A DNA stretch of 64,000 nt from Oscheius onirici (Eukaryota > Nematoda > Chromadorea > Rhabditida > Rhabditidae): positions 1,922,064 to 1,986,063 of the forward strand of contig OW051468.1 in assembly GCA_932521025.1 (NCBI GenBank), given 5' to 3'. Of this stretch, positions 17,801 to 29,800 are shown one piece after another; position 1 is the first letter of the stretch; each line of letters begins with the position of its first letter. Made by a program: the position numbers and the translations under genes. The notes below the pieces were generated by a model that saw only the letters and a list, made by a program, of their open reading frames with translations, searched no databases and was not told the DNA's origin.

Positions 17801-20800
17801 CAGGCGGTGACTCCATTTGATGGTTAGCGCTCTTCGATTGAAACTGTTGATAACTACCGACTTCCTGCTTCCCTCCTTTTGCGTCTCTCCCTCCATTCTG
17901 GTCACTGTCTAACCACTGACAAACGCTAATTTTTCGCAATTTTAAAACTTTGATATTTGAGAATATGGAGGATTGGCAGTGTCGAGCAGAAGCTCGTGCT
18001 CATGTACCTCATGGAGAGAGCTCGGCCCTTCGTCAATCTGGATGACAGGCTCGAATTTGGCAGACAAGTTGCTTTCGAGCTGGGAGAAAACTGCGGTATT
18101 CCGAGGGAGAGTCAACTAAACATGTCCCACATTCTGTGGGCAGTTGAGGTAGAAAAAGAAGAGTAATTTTTAAAAGGGAATCTTCTAGAACAACCAAATT
18201 CCATTATAGATTTCAAATAATCCTGGCTACAACAATTTGTTCAACGGTACTGTTCGCATTTATAGGAATGGCGAAAATCTGGGTGAGCACAAGTTTTGTC
18301 ATAAAATAGTGATCTTTTTAGGCAAGTTGGAGGTAAGTGAGTTTTGGAACAGAGAGAAGAGCAATCTCCTCGAAAAGCCCCGTCAAAAGTATCGGCTGCT
18401 TCGATTTTATGGACATGTGCCGGCAGCTCATTCTCATGCAAATCTGGGTTTTTCAAATGGAAGAAGAATGGAAACTACAGCTCCAGCGGAATCTCAAGTC
18501 CGAGCTTTTCAACAAAATAGCGAAATGCCGACTTTTTCTCCTAACGAATCCGCTCCCCAGGCTCCTTTTCCCGATCCCAGCGGTTCCCAGGAATTCTGTC
18601 AGCATCGTCAGGAGGTCCTGGCTGCCGATGACATCAAAGACGCCATTGTTGCTCGAAATGGAGCGAAAGATCGATCGACTGACTGGTAAGTCCATTATCG
18701 CAGGAAAAATCTACACTTTTAGACTATTACAGCCGATCAAGCCCAGCTACAGGTCGTCAGAGAGACCGTGGAACATTTAGACTGCTTCTCCCGTAAAATT
18801 GTCAAAAAAAACTATGTAACATGAAGCTCTGCAGCATCTTATCGTCCTGTGCACGATTAAAAGAAAAAAATCCTCTGCCTCCCTTACTATATCCCTCAGC
18901 ATCTCTGTGTATCTCTCACTCTCGGCACAATCTCTCTCCGCTTGCCCTCTTCATCTCTGGTCCGATTGCGGCCAGTGTAGCAGCTGTACTGCCAGCGGCC
19001 GGTCCTCTCTTCCCCGCTCTCCTATGTTTGTCCACCCCATTCCCAACGCCTAGTTTTCGGAAGCACTCTACTCTCCGATTTTCCTTGGTTTCGGACTCTC
19101 TTCCCGACAATATTAGAACCACATTGTTGCTAATTTCTCGAAAGAATATGAGGAGGAAGAGAGGGAAAAATTCTACAAAATTGTCTATGCCGCAATGGGT
19201 GTGCTGAAGAGAATCCCGAAAGAGACAAAGAGAAACATCGAGGTGAGTTTATTAGAAAACAGTGAGAGATACTATTTTCCCCCAAAATTAATGCGACTTT
19301 ATAGAAAAACCTAAGGCCCGGATGGATGGACGTCCGAGCAACAATCCGAAATACGTGACCTTTTTCGACTTTGCCCACCGGGTTTATATACGCCGTGACG
19401 AACGGCGTCTTCGCGGTGAGTAAATTGTCAGCAAAATTGAAAAAATATGGCCTTTAGACGGGTTTCAGCTCCCACAGGACTGGATCATTGAAAAGATTCA
19501 GCTTCAGGAAGCGTCTCGTGCTGACCATAAAGAGCAGCGTTTTCTCCACTCCCGTTGGGGATCGCGCGCTTCTTCCGTCGCCTCTCGCTGCGTTTCTGAG
19601 GCTCTTTCCGATCGGGCTCGTCGTGCAGGGACTGCTGGACCTGCTACGAAGAGACGGCTGGACAGCCAGGGACCGGAGACTCGAGCCAAAAGAGCCAGAT
19701 CCGTATTCTCGGAGCTTCAGGATCCGTTCTGGGTTCGCTTCAGCTCTGGCCGTTCCATCGAGCGTTTGACGGGTAAGTAGGAAATTTAAGAGAAGAATTC
19801 AATAAGGTCAATTTTCAGAACTGATTAGCCGCCGTTGAGCTATTTTAACGACTTTCTCTCCCAAATAAAACCCGACAATACCTCTACAATTCTATGCTTT
19901 CTGCCATTTTACCCTGCATTTTTTTGCTTTTTGCAGACATCATATTTGAAAAATACTGACCACTTTTATACCTCTTCATTTTTATGCCTTTTTGTTACTT
20001 GCAACTAAATAAAGTGTGTATCTTAATCAACGTTTTGATCTTGTTACAGAGCGAAAGACCAGGTACAATATGAGTATATTGTTCCTCGAGCTCGAAAGAG
20101 GTAGTAAACAATAATTTTGCTCCAAACATTTCAGTATTACAGAGATTTCATGGTTCGCTGTCCTTTAGAGCTGTCCTTTAGGCTAAAACGAAATAGATAA
20201 TTGTTTTCCAATGAACTCTTCAGAACAGAGCCTGTTGGTCTGTGTCCTCGCCACAATCTGACCATCCCAGTAAAGGTACATTTTTTGTAACTATCTCTCT
20301 TCACTTTCCCCTTCGTCTCTACCCTGATTACAGTCAGTCCACTGTCTGTTCAGCCAGCGAACGGTCGACTCTTCTCCCCTCTTATTCTGTTTGCTTTACC
20401 CATTCCCCCAGTGTTGCCCTGAGCCTGGGTCTCACGCCGAAATGATTACTTTTCCGAAAAATTCAGCTTCGTTCAAGCGGCGTCAATTTCACACTACTTT
20501 TTGGAGTTTTTCTTTCATTTTATCATTTTTGTTTCATTTTATATTATAAAAGCCTTTTTAGAGCAAAAAATGGAGGAGTGGCAGATAGAAGAGCAAAAAA
20601 TCGTGCTCATTTATCTCACGGAAAGGTACCGTCCCTTTTCTGTAGATAATCCACAGCAAGCTGAGGCAGAGAGGCAGGATTTTTTCGCTCTTATCTACGC
20701 CGCTATGGGAACCAAAAAGACTGTTCCGAAGGGGACCAAAGCTAACTTAGCGGCATTATTTCGGTCAATTCAGGTGAGTCAGCGTATAAAACGAGTGATG

Positions 20801-23800
20801 CATAGGGCAAAATTAAACAAAAAAACAGTCTGTTGGAACAGGCTGCGAAATTATCATTCCGCGAGAGAAAAATATATTTGGCAGGAGTTTTAGGACGAGA
20901 AAACGACCGTCTTTTCGGGAATAGCTAGTTTTAACTGGATTTCCGTTTTAGACCAACCAAAAGCCCGAATGGCTCTCCAGGGACGGTAATTACGCTCATC
21001 TTTTCGACCTTGTTCTCCAGGTTTACGGTCCCGGTGGCTGCAATGCCACTCTGAGTGAGTTTACCCCATTGGAAGAAAAATGCGAGATTTAGAGCCAACA
21101 AAGCTACCGGACGAATGGATCTACGAGAAAAATATCCTTCTGGAGAGGGCTTGTGAGAGACAGAAGGAGTATCGCTATAAAAGATCCCGTTGGTCCAAAC
21201 GGGAAAGTCTTCCGACCGACCAGATCAGCTCGTCTTCTCGAGGCAATTCTCTAGCTCCAGAGGACTTTGCTCGACTCTGTCAGAAGAGGAAAATTGAGCC
21301 TTCTGGAACAGAGACAGCGAGCAATAGAGACGAGCTTCTTCAGCAATCGGCTTGGCGTCAATTCAGAGGAGAAATAGCCAGTCCGACTCGTGAGGAACCT
21401 GTACAACAGAGACAGGAGCTTCTGGCACAGGTATAGTCTTTTTGACAGCCAGGATATAGACAAGACAACGGAAACGATCAAAACAAAGATTATACTCGTT
21501 TTAAGGAAGTTTTCGGACCCCTTCCACCTCGACAGGACGTTGTTGGACGCGTTTTTGCTCGTCCTGACGTTCCTGGACCTCGTCATGAGCACCAGGAACC
21601 TGTAGCTGCTTGTCAAGAGACGCTGGCCACCGTTCTAGCTACTAGTGAGCTCAGAGACGAGATCAGAAGTCTTTCCGTCTTTCTGAAGGATTCTCCCGAG
21701 GTTTTGACGAGACTTACTCGTCTCGAGGAGCTCGCAGCCAAATCAGAGGCCGAAAAGAAGGAAGAATCCCAGAAAACCCATCAAAAAATTGACAATCTGG
21801 AGCAGAAATTGGACAGGATGAGTCATGCCATCGATCTTCTGACTGGTGAGTCTGTTTTAAAAGGAAAATGAACAAAAATTAAGCCGGGTTGATCGGAAGA
21901 GCCCAACCGCCGCCCCAGGTCCTTTATCAGCAGCCATACGAAGCTCCGGCGTCTCACTACCCGCCCAGAAATCATGTTCCTCAGCCTCAGGGTGAGTTCA
22001 AAGGCTAAGAAAAGTCTCAAATGGAAAATTAAGCCCCTCCAATCCAAAGTCAGCGCCTTTCTTTCAATCTGAAGACGGAGGACGAGGGAGACATCCAAAT
22101 GTTGAACTGAATGGATGCTGACCATTTTACACCCTTTTTTTAGTACAATTTTCAAGTCACTGTCAATTACAGTCCGAATATTCCATGTGATCTGACAAGA
22201 TACTCATATTTATGCATAATTTTGGCCCAGTTATTGCCTTATTTTTCGCTTAATTGAAACTGAATAAAATGTCAATATTTAGACGGTTATAGTCCCTTGA
22301 CTCAACCAGCGAGGGGAATCTCCCAAAAATAGGAAAGTGTTCGCAACATTCACAAGATTTACGACCTGTTCACGTCACATCAGGTGTGAAACATCTGTGG
22401 TCACATATACCAGGTGTAAGTCCAAAGGGATAGCAATCGGTTTTTGCTACAGGTTTAATTGATCATTTCAGAGGGGTTTCTAATGGGCAACCTTCCTAAA
22501 TAGTTTGTTCAGCGTTCTACTTTGCGTTACCGAAATTTCCCGTTTTTCTCTCCCTGACTGAGGCTCCTCTCCTACTGAGTGTCTAAAACAAGTGTTCTTT
22601 CGTTCCCAGTCGAGAGCGATAGCATCAGATAAAAGAAGAGCGACCAATCGCACCCAAAACATTGCCATTTGGGGTCATTTGAAATTAAAAAATCCAATTT
22701 TTTGATTTCGTAAACCTGTTTTCTTTAACATTTATTGATCGGTTCTTTCAATCGCACGCTATCTCGGTCGCTTTCCTCTCCGTCCTGGACACGATTGCGA
22801 CCATTTCGCTCTCTGCTTTGCTGGAGAGCGGTGCTCTACATCCACTGGCAGTTTCTCGCCATTGTTTTTTACGACAATGAGCGCGCAAGAATTACGTTTG
22901 TTATACCTTTCCCGCCACTGTTTTATTGTCATTCAATAAAAGTGGGCTGTACTACATATCAGCCAATGCTACGACTTTCGTACTTTTTCCGTTTTCGACG
23001 GATTTCTCACCTGTTGATCCCTGAAAATTTGACAAGTTTCTATAGGCTCAAATGAACGGCATTCTATCCAAATATATGAAATTCACCATCTAATTTTCAC
23101 GGCCAGAGTCCATCTCTCAATTTTACGCGCCGAATTCAAACAGGCGTACGCAATGGACTCTGCAAACGCTTTTCCCGCTGAACGGACCAAAACTTGAGAT
23201 TTTATAGGTTCTGAAAGCAGTCTTTCGTTCGTTCTATCATCGTTTTTCTCCTAAGAACATCTAATTTTTAGAGCCCCTTGAATTTCTCTAATTTCTCACC
23301 CAATCTTCTTTTTCCCTTTTAAAAACTCGCTTCAGAGATGCAAGACTGGGAAATTGAGGATCAGAAGATCTTTCTCCTGTTCCTAGTTGAGAGGAACAAG
23401 CCCTTTCCGCCATATGACCATGACTCTGAAGCGATGGACTTCAACATGGAAGTCTATTTGGCCATGGGGACGGGAAAACGGGTTCCAAAGAAGACTACGG
23501 ATAATATCAGTAATCTTTGGGTCAAGTATCTGAGGGTGAGTTCATTTTTATGGGATTTTGTCTGAAAGCCTGTAAAAAGGGTAGAAAATTCCGATAGGTT
23601 TTGCAACTTCTCGGTAAAACATCCAAAGAGGCATGCAATGAGCCATTTTCCATAGCGACCGTTTTTAGAAGAAAAAGGAGCCGGAATGGATCGAAAACTT
23701 CCCCCAATATCGGCAATTTTTCGGCCGTGTGGTGGAAATCTACGTAACTGAAGACGACGACGAGGAAGAACCAGGTGATTTTAGGACATTTTTTTTAATG

Positions 23801-26800
23801 GAAAATCAGCTTCAGGCAGCTTTGAGCTCAGCCCTGACTGGCTTCTGGAAAAGGAGCGTCTTGTGAAGGCTTCTCAGCTGCGCCATAAGGAACGGAGAAA
23901 GAGCTGGCGAGGATCGAAACTTTTCGAAAATTTGAAGAGGAAACTGGAAGATGGGATCCCTTCTGAGGGGCAGAAAAGAGCCAGTTCTGTACCGAGCAGT
24001 AACTCAGTAGGAGAGGAGCCTCAGTCTGTGACAAAGCCGGACATTTCTGTCAAGCAGCCTCAGGTAAGTAGTGGTTCAAAATAAGGCTCGTAAACTACGA
24101 GTTTCTAGAAGCTTTCACATTTTTGTTCGATTCTCAAAAGAAACATTACAAAAAAGCACTTTTTATCATCACTTCTTGAAATGATTCAACAAAAAGGTTT
24201 GGCGGGGAGAGAACGACAATAAGTCGAACAAATTGGAATTTTAGCAAGCATCTGGAGTCGCCCCAGCTTCATTATCTGCTTCTTTTAAACAAGAACCTCT
24301 TCCTTCGTCATTTTCGATGGAAAATCGTGAAAATCCAGTCAACAATAAACTACATTCTATGGGAAAACGGGCCAGTTTTGAGCCGGCGAGGAATGTCAGG
24401 AACCATCCTCAGGAACCTCAGTCTTCCAAGATTGCAACTTCCATGGAAAAAAGAGCAGCCGAAAAAGTAATTAATTCCGTCCAAATTACACCCAAACAGG
24501 AGCCGCAAACTTCTCAAATTGAACCTCAAGTTCCTCCGGTACAAGATATCCAAGAAGAATTCAAAAAGCAGACAAATTTGGTCCAGGAAACTCCCGAAAT
24601 CCTAGGCAGATTGATTCGGCTCGAGAATCTAGTTCTTCAGTCCAATGCCAATACTCAAGCGAAACTGGACAGAATTTCGCATACGCTAGATCTGTTGACG
24701 AGTGAGTCTAGCTTTTTTGAAAGGAAAAAGGTGTTTTTATAGACATACAGCATTTCCGATAGGAAAGCGTCGAACGTGCATACCATTTAGATAGACAATC
24801 TTGATAGCTAGACCTTTTGTAGTAGTAAAACGTAGAATTGCAAACAGGAAAATAGATATTTTGGTGTATTTTCTTGCTCACAATAATTTTCAGCCGGTTT
24901 GATAGGAAGAAGTGCCGCCGCTCCAGCTTATGCCTACGAGGACAGAGTCCTGCTTCCCACGCCTGAACACCGTCCTCAGGGTGAGTCAAAAACTGAAAAA
25001 AAACCCTAATTTCCTCCTGTCATAGAAGAGCCGGTGGTTCCTAATAACATCGTTCCAGTTTGGGACGTCTTCAATATCAAGAAGGAGAATAATTCTGTCC
25101 AGATTGACAATTTTGGGAGCAGAAAGCAGAAAGATCACGACATTGTTCATATTGACTGAGAACAGGCTCGTTTTCCGGTGTTTCTCTGTATTAATATCTC
25201 CGCAAGCCAGGTTAAATTGTTCAAAACAAACCCATAATAATCACAGCCCAGCATGTTGCCTGTTATCTATCATTTTATGTGAGAAGAGTAAACTTTAAAA
25301 AAATTCTTTGCTAGTTTTTTTGTCATTATACCCAATCCTAGAGACTACAGTAGGTTACATCTATCTCTTGTACGATTCTTTTCAGAAACTTCTCGATCTT
25401 CGAAGTTCTGATAATTGAGAAAAATTTGTCTGAACTGAGAGAAGGAATGATGCTGCAAGCTAGGAGGCAAAATAAAACAAGGTCTATTTTTTTTCAAATT
25501 GTTTAGTTCACTTGCCATCTTCTAAGAACTATTTATCGACATTCCTCTGGTTTGCTGACATCCAGATACTGGAATCCAGACTCAAAAGTTAAAGCCAAAA
25601 GGCTTTCAATACTGTGGTCTTTTGATGGAGAAAAATTATGAAAAGCAAGATTCCTTCGACAAATCCAAGGCAATCCGACAGGAAGACAGCGCTCTGAACT
25701 TCTCCCAAGATTACTTAAATTTGACCTCTCGAATTTCAACGCGCAAAGTGTGTCATCCATTCCCCATCACATCTGCCCTGTCACAAAAAACATTTGGTGA
25801 CTCGTAAACACATCATCTCGCGGCAACTTCATACGAAATAGGAGCCGGTCAGACCAAGAGACGCTAAAGACCATTGCAGGTAGAGAGACAGAGAGAGTCT
25901 TCTCTTCCAGAGGCAACTTCTCTGGCTCCCTGTGAAGAGCGAACAGATAGGGGCGGAGCCTCCCTCACTGACCCCCGCCGTCTTGTGAGGAACCGTCATT
26001 TAGGCGGTAAAATCCTCGGAAATTAAAAAATAAGCGTCTTCAGTTCTTTTTGGCTTATTTTTCATAAAATTTCCCCAGCTTTTCCAGAATATTGATGTCT
26101 GTCAGACGTAGAATAACCGTCCCGGCCTTTTTTGCCCTTTTAGTTCGTTTTCTTTCTAAAAATCAGTTTTTTAGATGGACGACGAGGATATTGACCAGCA
26201 GAAGCTGTTTATTCTGTTTCACATCGAAAGGAACGAGTCGTTCAAGAAATACAGCGACATCACAATTTTTACCAGCAACATATACAAGAAAATGGGCATC
26301 GACTTCGACATTCCGGAAAAAACTGCCGTCAATAAGAAGGCTTTTGACAGACTGATGAATGTGAGTTACAAAATACATATAAACAGGAAACAAATAACCA
26401 TTTTAGGGTCAAAAGATGCCCAGCTGGACTGAGGGAAATCCCGTCTATGCTGAGCTATTTTCCCGCGTTGTTGACGTCTACTGTCTGCAACACGGTGAGT
26501 ACAGCAAATGACTACAAACTTTTAAAAATATGCTCAGAAGGGCTAGTTTTTACGTTTCAAATGCCCAGAAGTTGGTTCTTTTGAATCGTCACGAAAACGG
26601 GTCAAAATTTAGCAGGAAACACCAAAAATGTCTCGATTAGTATGAAAAGCTTGTAATATTTCATTCGCAATCAAAAGGACCAATGTTAACCGTATTTATG
26701 GTCAAATTTTCAGCGCAACTATACGCTCGCTTCTTGGCGGCTACGGACACGAAAGAAGCCTTCGAAAAATTCACCAACTACATTCCCCCGATCGATATTC

Positions 26801-29800
26801 AGAACGAAATCGACCAAGTCCTCGTCTCTTACTTCCAGAGACAAAAGAATAGACTAGCCGAGAGCAGTCCTACTGGAGAGCGCAGTCTTCGCAAACACAG
26901 GCCAGCGGCCATCAAGGAGGAAGACGTCATTCCAGTCAAAAAGCCGGCTAAGAGGGCTCTTCCCAGGGAATTTCCCAAAGAAAATGGGACTCAGAAGATT
27001 CTGGAAAAGAGAACTAGTAACTCTCAGAATGTTCCGGAAAAAATTGCTTCTCCAGTGGAGAAACAGGAGCCCTGTGTTTGTTCCCGCGGCTATTCCGTTG
27101 CCGTTCTTCATGATCAAATCCAGGAAATGTCCCAGACCATGAAGAGGATCGAGGAACAACAGTCTGAGATTATCAGGCTCTTCAAGACGTCCGGTCGCAA
27201 GGAGTAGCAATTTTTTTCACAAAATGCTCTCATAAACCTTGCCATTATACTCACAAATTGGTCTTTCTACCCAGAATATTATTTATAACTGAAGCTTATA
27301 ATAAAGTCATTTAAGCTAGTAAAAAAACGAGTCGCATAAATACGAGGAAGAAGAAACTAGGGTAGAACGAGGACAGCTGCTTAACAAAGTAAAATTCGAA
27401 TGGATGAAACTCCAAATCTTGCTAGTGATTCATTATTTTCCCTTTTGAAATCCAGACGTTTGCAACAGCAAAAAAAACCGATCAATCTCATAAAGAGGAA
27501 GGAGAAACTAGAACCAAGACGAAAACAAGGCCTTTTTTGCAGAAACCGGTAGCGAGAGCAGCTCATTTGTTCTCAATTTACCCGTCAAAAAATCCCCAAT
27601 TTCCAAGGAGAGGTTAGATGCAAAGTTCCCCCATTTGTTTTGCCCGGCCAAAATCTAGCATTCCCTCTAGCAAATGTTTTTTGTTTTTTTTAAGAAAAGA
27701 AAAAGAACCGACCTTGCTCCATAATCTGGCTTGTTTCTGCTCCCTCCTCTAGCGGTAGACTCGTCAGCTCAAAGTCCTGTCCAGCTAGGAGAACGCTCGT
27801 CTTTAGGATTTTGACGGCTGTGGCCGACTTTGCTTCTCCCGGAATTCTCGCAATCGCCTGCTTCTTCTTCTTGTTGTTAATCTTGTAGAGCGTCGTGGAG
27901 GCGGGCGTCGACAGGGCTATCAGTCCACCGTCTTGGGAGATGTCGCTGGAAATTATTGACGTTTGTAGAACAAATGTAAGCTTTTCTAACTAAAAGCAAT
28001 AAAATTGTAGTACTTTTTTTTATCGTTTGCTATTCTTCGAGTAATTGAAGAACACAAACTTTTACAATATTTTCTTGGCTAATTAGAGCAAAACAAAAAC
28101 TTAAAAAATCAGTTATAAGTCCAAGGCCCTTCCCATGCGACTAGTGCTGCTCTTTGTCCTTTCTCAACTGTCAGCCGCGCTGAAATGCTACAATGCACGC
28201 GACATTGGTCTGGAGAAGGCCTTCGGGTTAGTTTATCTTTTTTTTTCGGCAATCTTTGGATAAATTTTGGGAAGGAAGCTTCAAAACGTTGAAAACGTTT
28301 TTTTCTCGTTTTGCGGGCAAAAAAAAACACCGAAAACAAGGGGGCTGTCTGTTGTCACAACGCTGTCTAATTGTCTAGTCTGTGGCATGCAACTCTTTGG
28401 TTGTCTAACTGTGTTGGCCAGAACAGCTGTCTAACTCTCGTCTGTGGCACAATACTAGCTTTAGAGGCCATACATAACATCGAAACTAACAATTTTTGCT
28501 TTCCTGTTTTTAAAAAACGCGCTCTCTTCCGTTTCATTCAAGATCAAAAAGTTCCTTGGAAAGACAAATCCTTTTTTAGCTTCGAAGTCTACTCCGAGAA
28601 CGCCAAGCCGGGTCATCTGTGCCGAATTCGTGCCATCTACGACGGAGCTCCGAACGCTATCGTCTCCGTCAGCATGTATCCCGAGAAAAACGCGACCAAA
28701 AGATGTTGGATTGAGACTCGTCGCTACCCGAAAGATCGTGCAGAACATGCTCTTCAGCTCCGTACCTACGACTTGGTCATCCTCAACTGCCGCTGCGATC
28801 AGGACTACTGTAACCTGCCCGAACTTATCATGGACCATTTTGGGGGCAGCAGGGACAAATTTAGCCTCATTTTTGGCGCTTTTGATCGAATTCGTAACGA
28901 GACCCACATCAAGACGACGCCACTCAAGCCGAAATATTGGGCCATAACCTTTACGAGTCTCTCACTGGCGGTTCTCATGTTTTTGGCCAATTTCGTCTAT
29001 GCGGCCGTAGTTGTCGTCAAGAGGGGAAGAGAAGCCGGACAGGAGGAGCTCTTCGCGCCGCCGCCAAAAGTTTCCACGAGCGCAGAGATGCCGAGCGAGG
29101 AAGTCGCGGACTAGAGAGCAGGAAAGATACCCCTTTTTCATGTGTCAGGGTGGGTGAAATGAGAAGACAATAAAATAATTCCCAAGACGAGTGTTTAGGT
29201 GCTTCTTTGAGGGATATTGAACGTTGCCCTATTGAACTGACATTACTTTATCGAACATAATTCGACAAAACTCCGGAATTTTAATTCTGTAAAAGATAGA
29301 CTGTGATCTACAGAAGCTTCAGAAAAAGTTATTGAGTTTTTCGAGCAATTCGTTTTTCGAGGAATTTTGCCCTATTTGTGAGAGTGAAACTGCTGTCAAA
29401 ACTCGGACAAAAAAATTCCATCGTTTTTAATGTTTGGGACCAAACTTGGGAAGAGGTTAAACAAGAACGAATTCTGCACTTTTCTATCCTAAATTTCAAT
29501 TCAAAGGTTTTCCGGTAGCATTCACTGAAAGAGTACTGAAAAGCTGATCCGACTGCAAAATGCATTCTACTACAGGATTGATCTTTTCTTTTCGCGTCTG
29601 TTGAAAAAAAAATATGGAAAAGGGGCCTACCATGCAGTCAGAGGCTGTTTTCCCGGGGTGAATATCCTGGCCAAATAGACGGGCATCTTTGCGACAGCTA
29701 TCTTTTCCTCCGTCTCTTCTTCTCCCTCGCCGCTCGTGTACAAATCGACGTAGTTTAGGCCTCGTACCATCGCTAGACGGCCTCCCAGGATTACTTCCTT

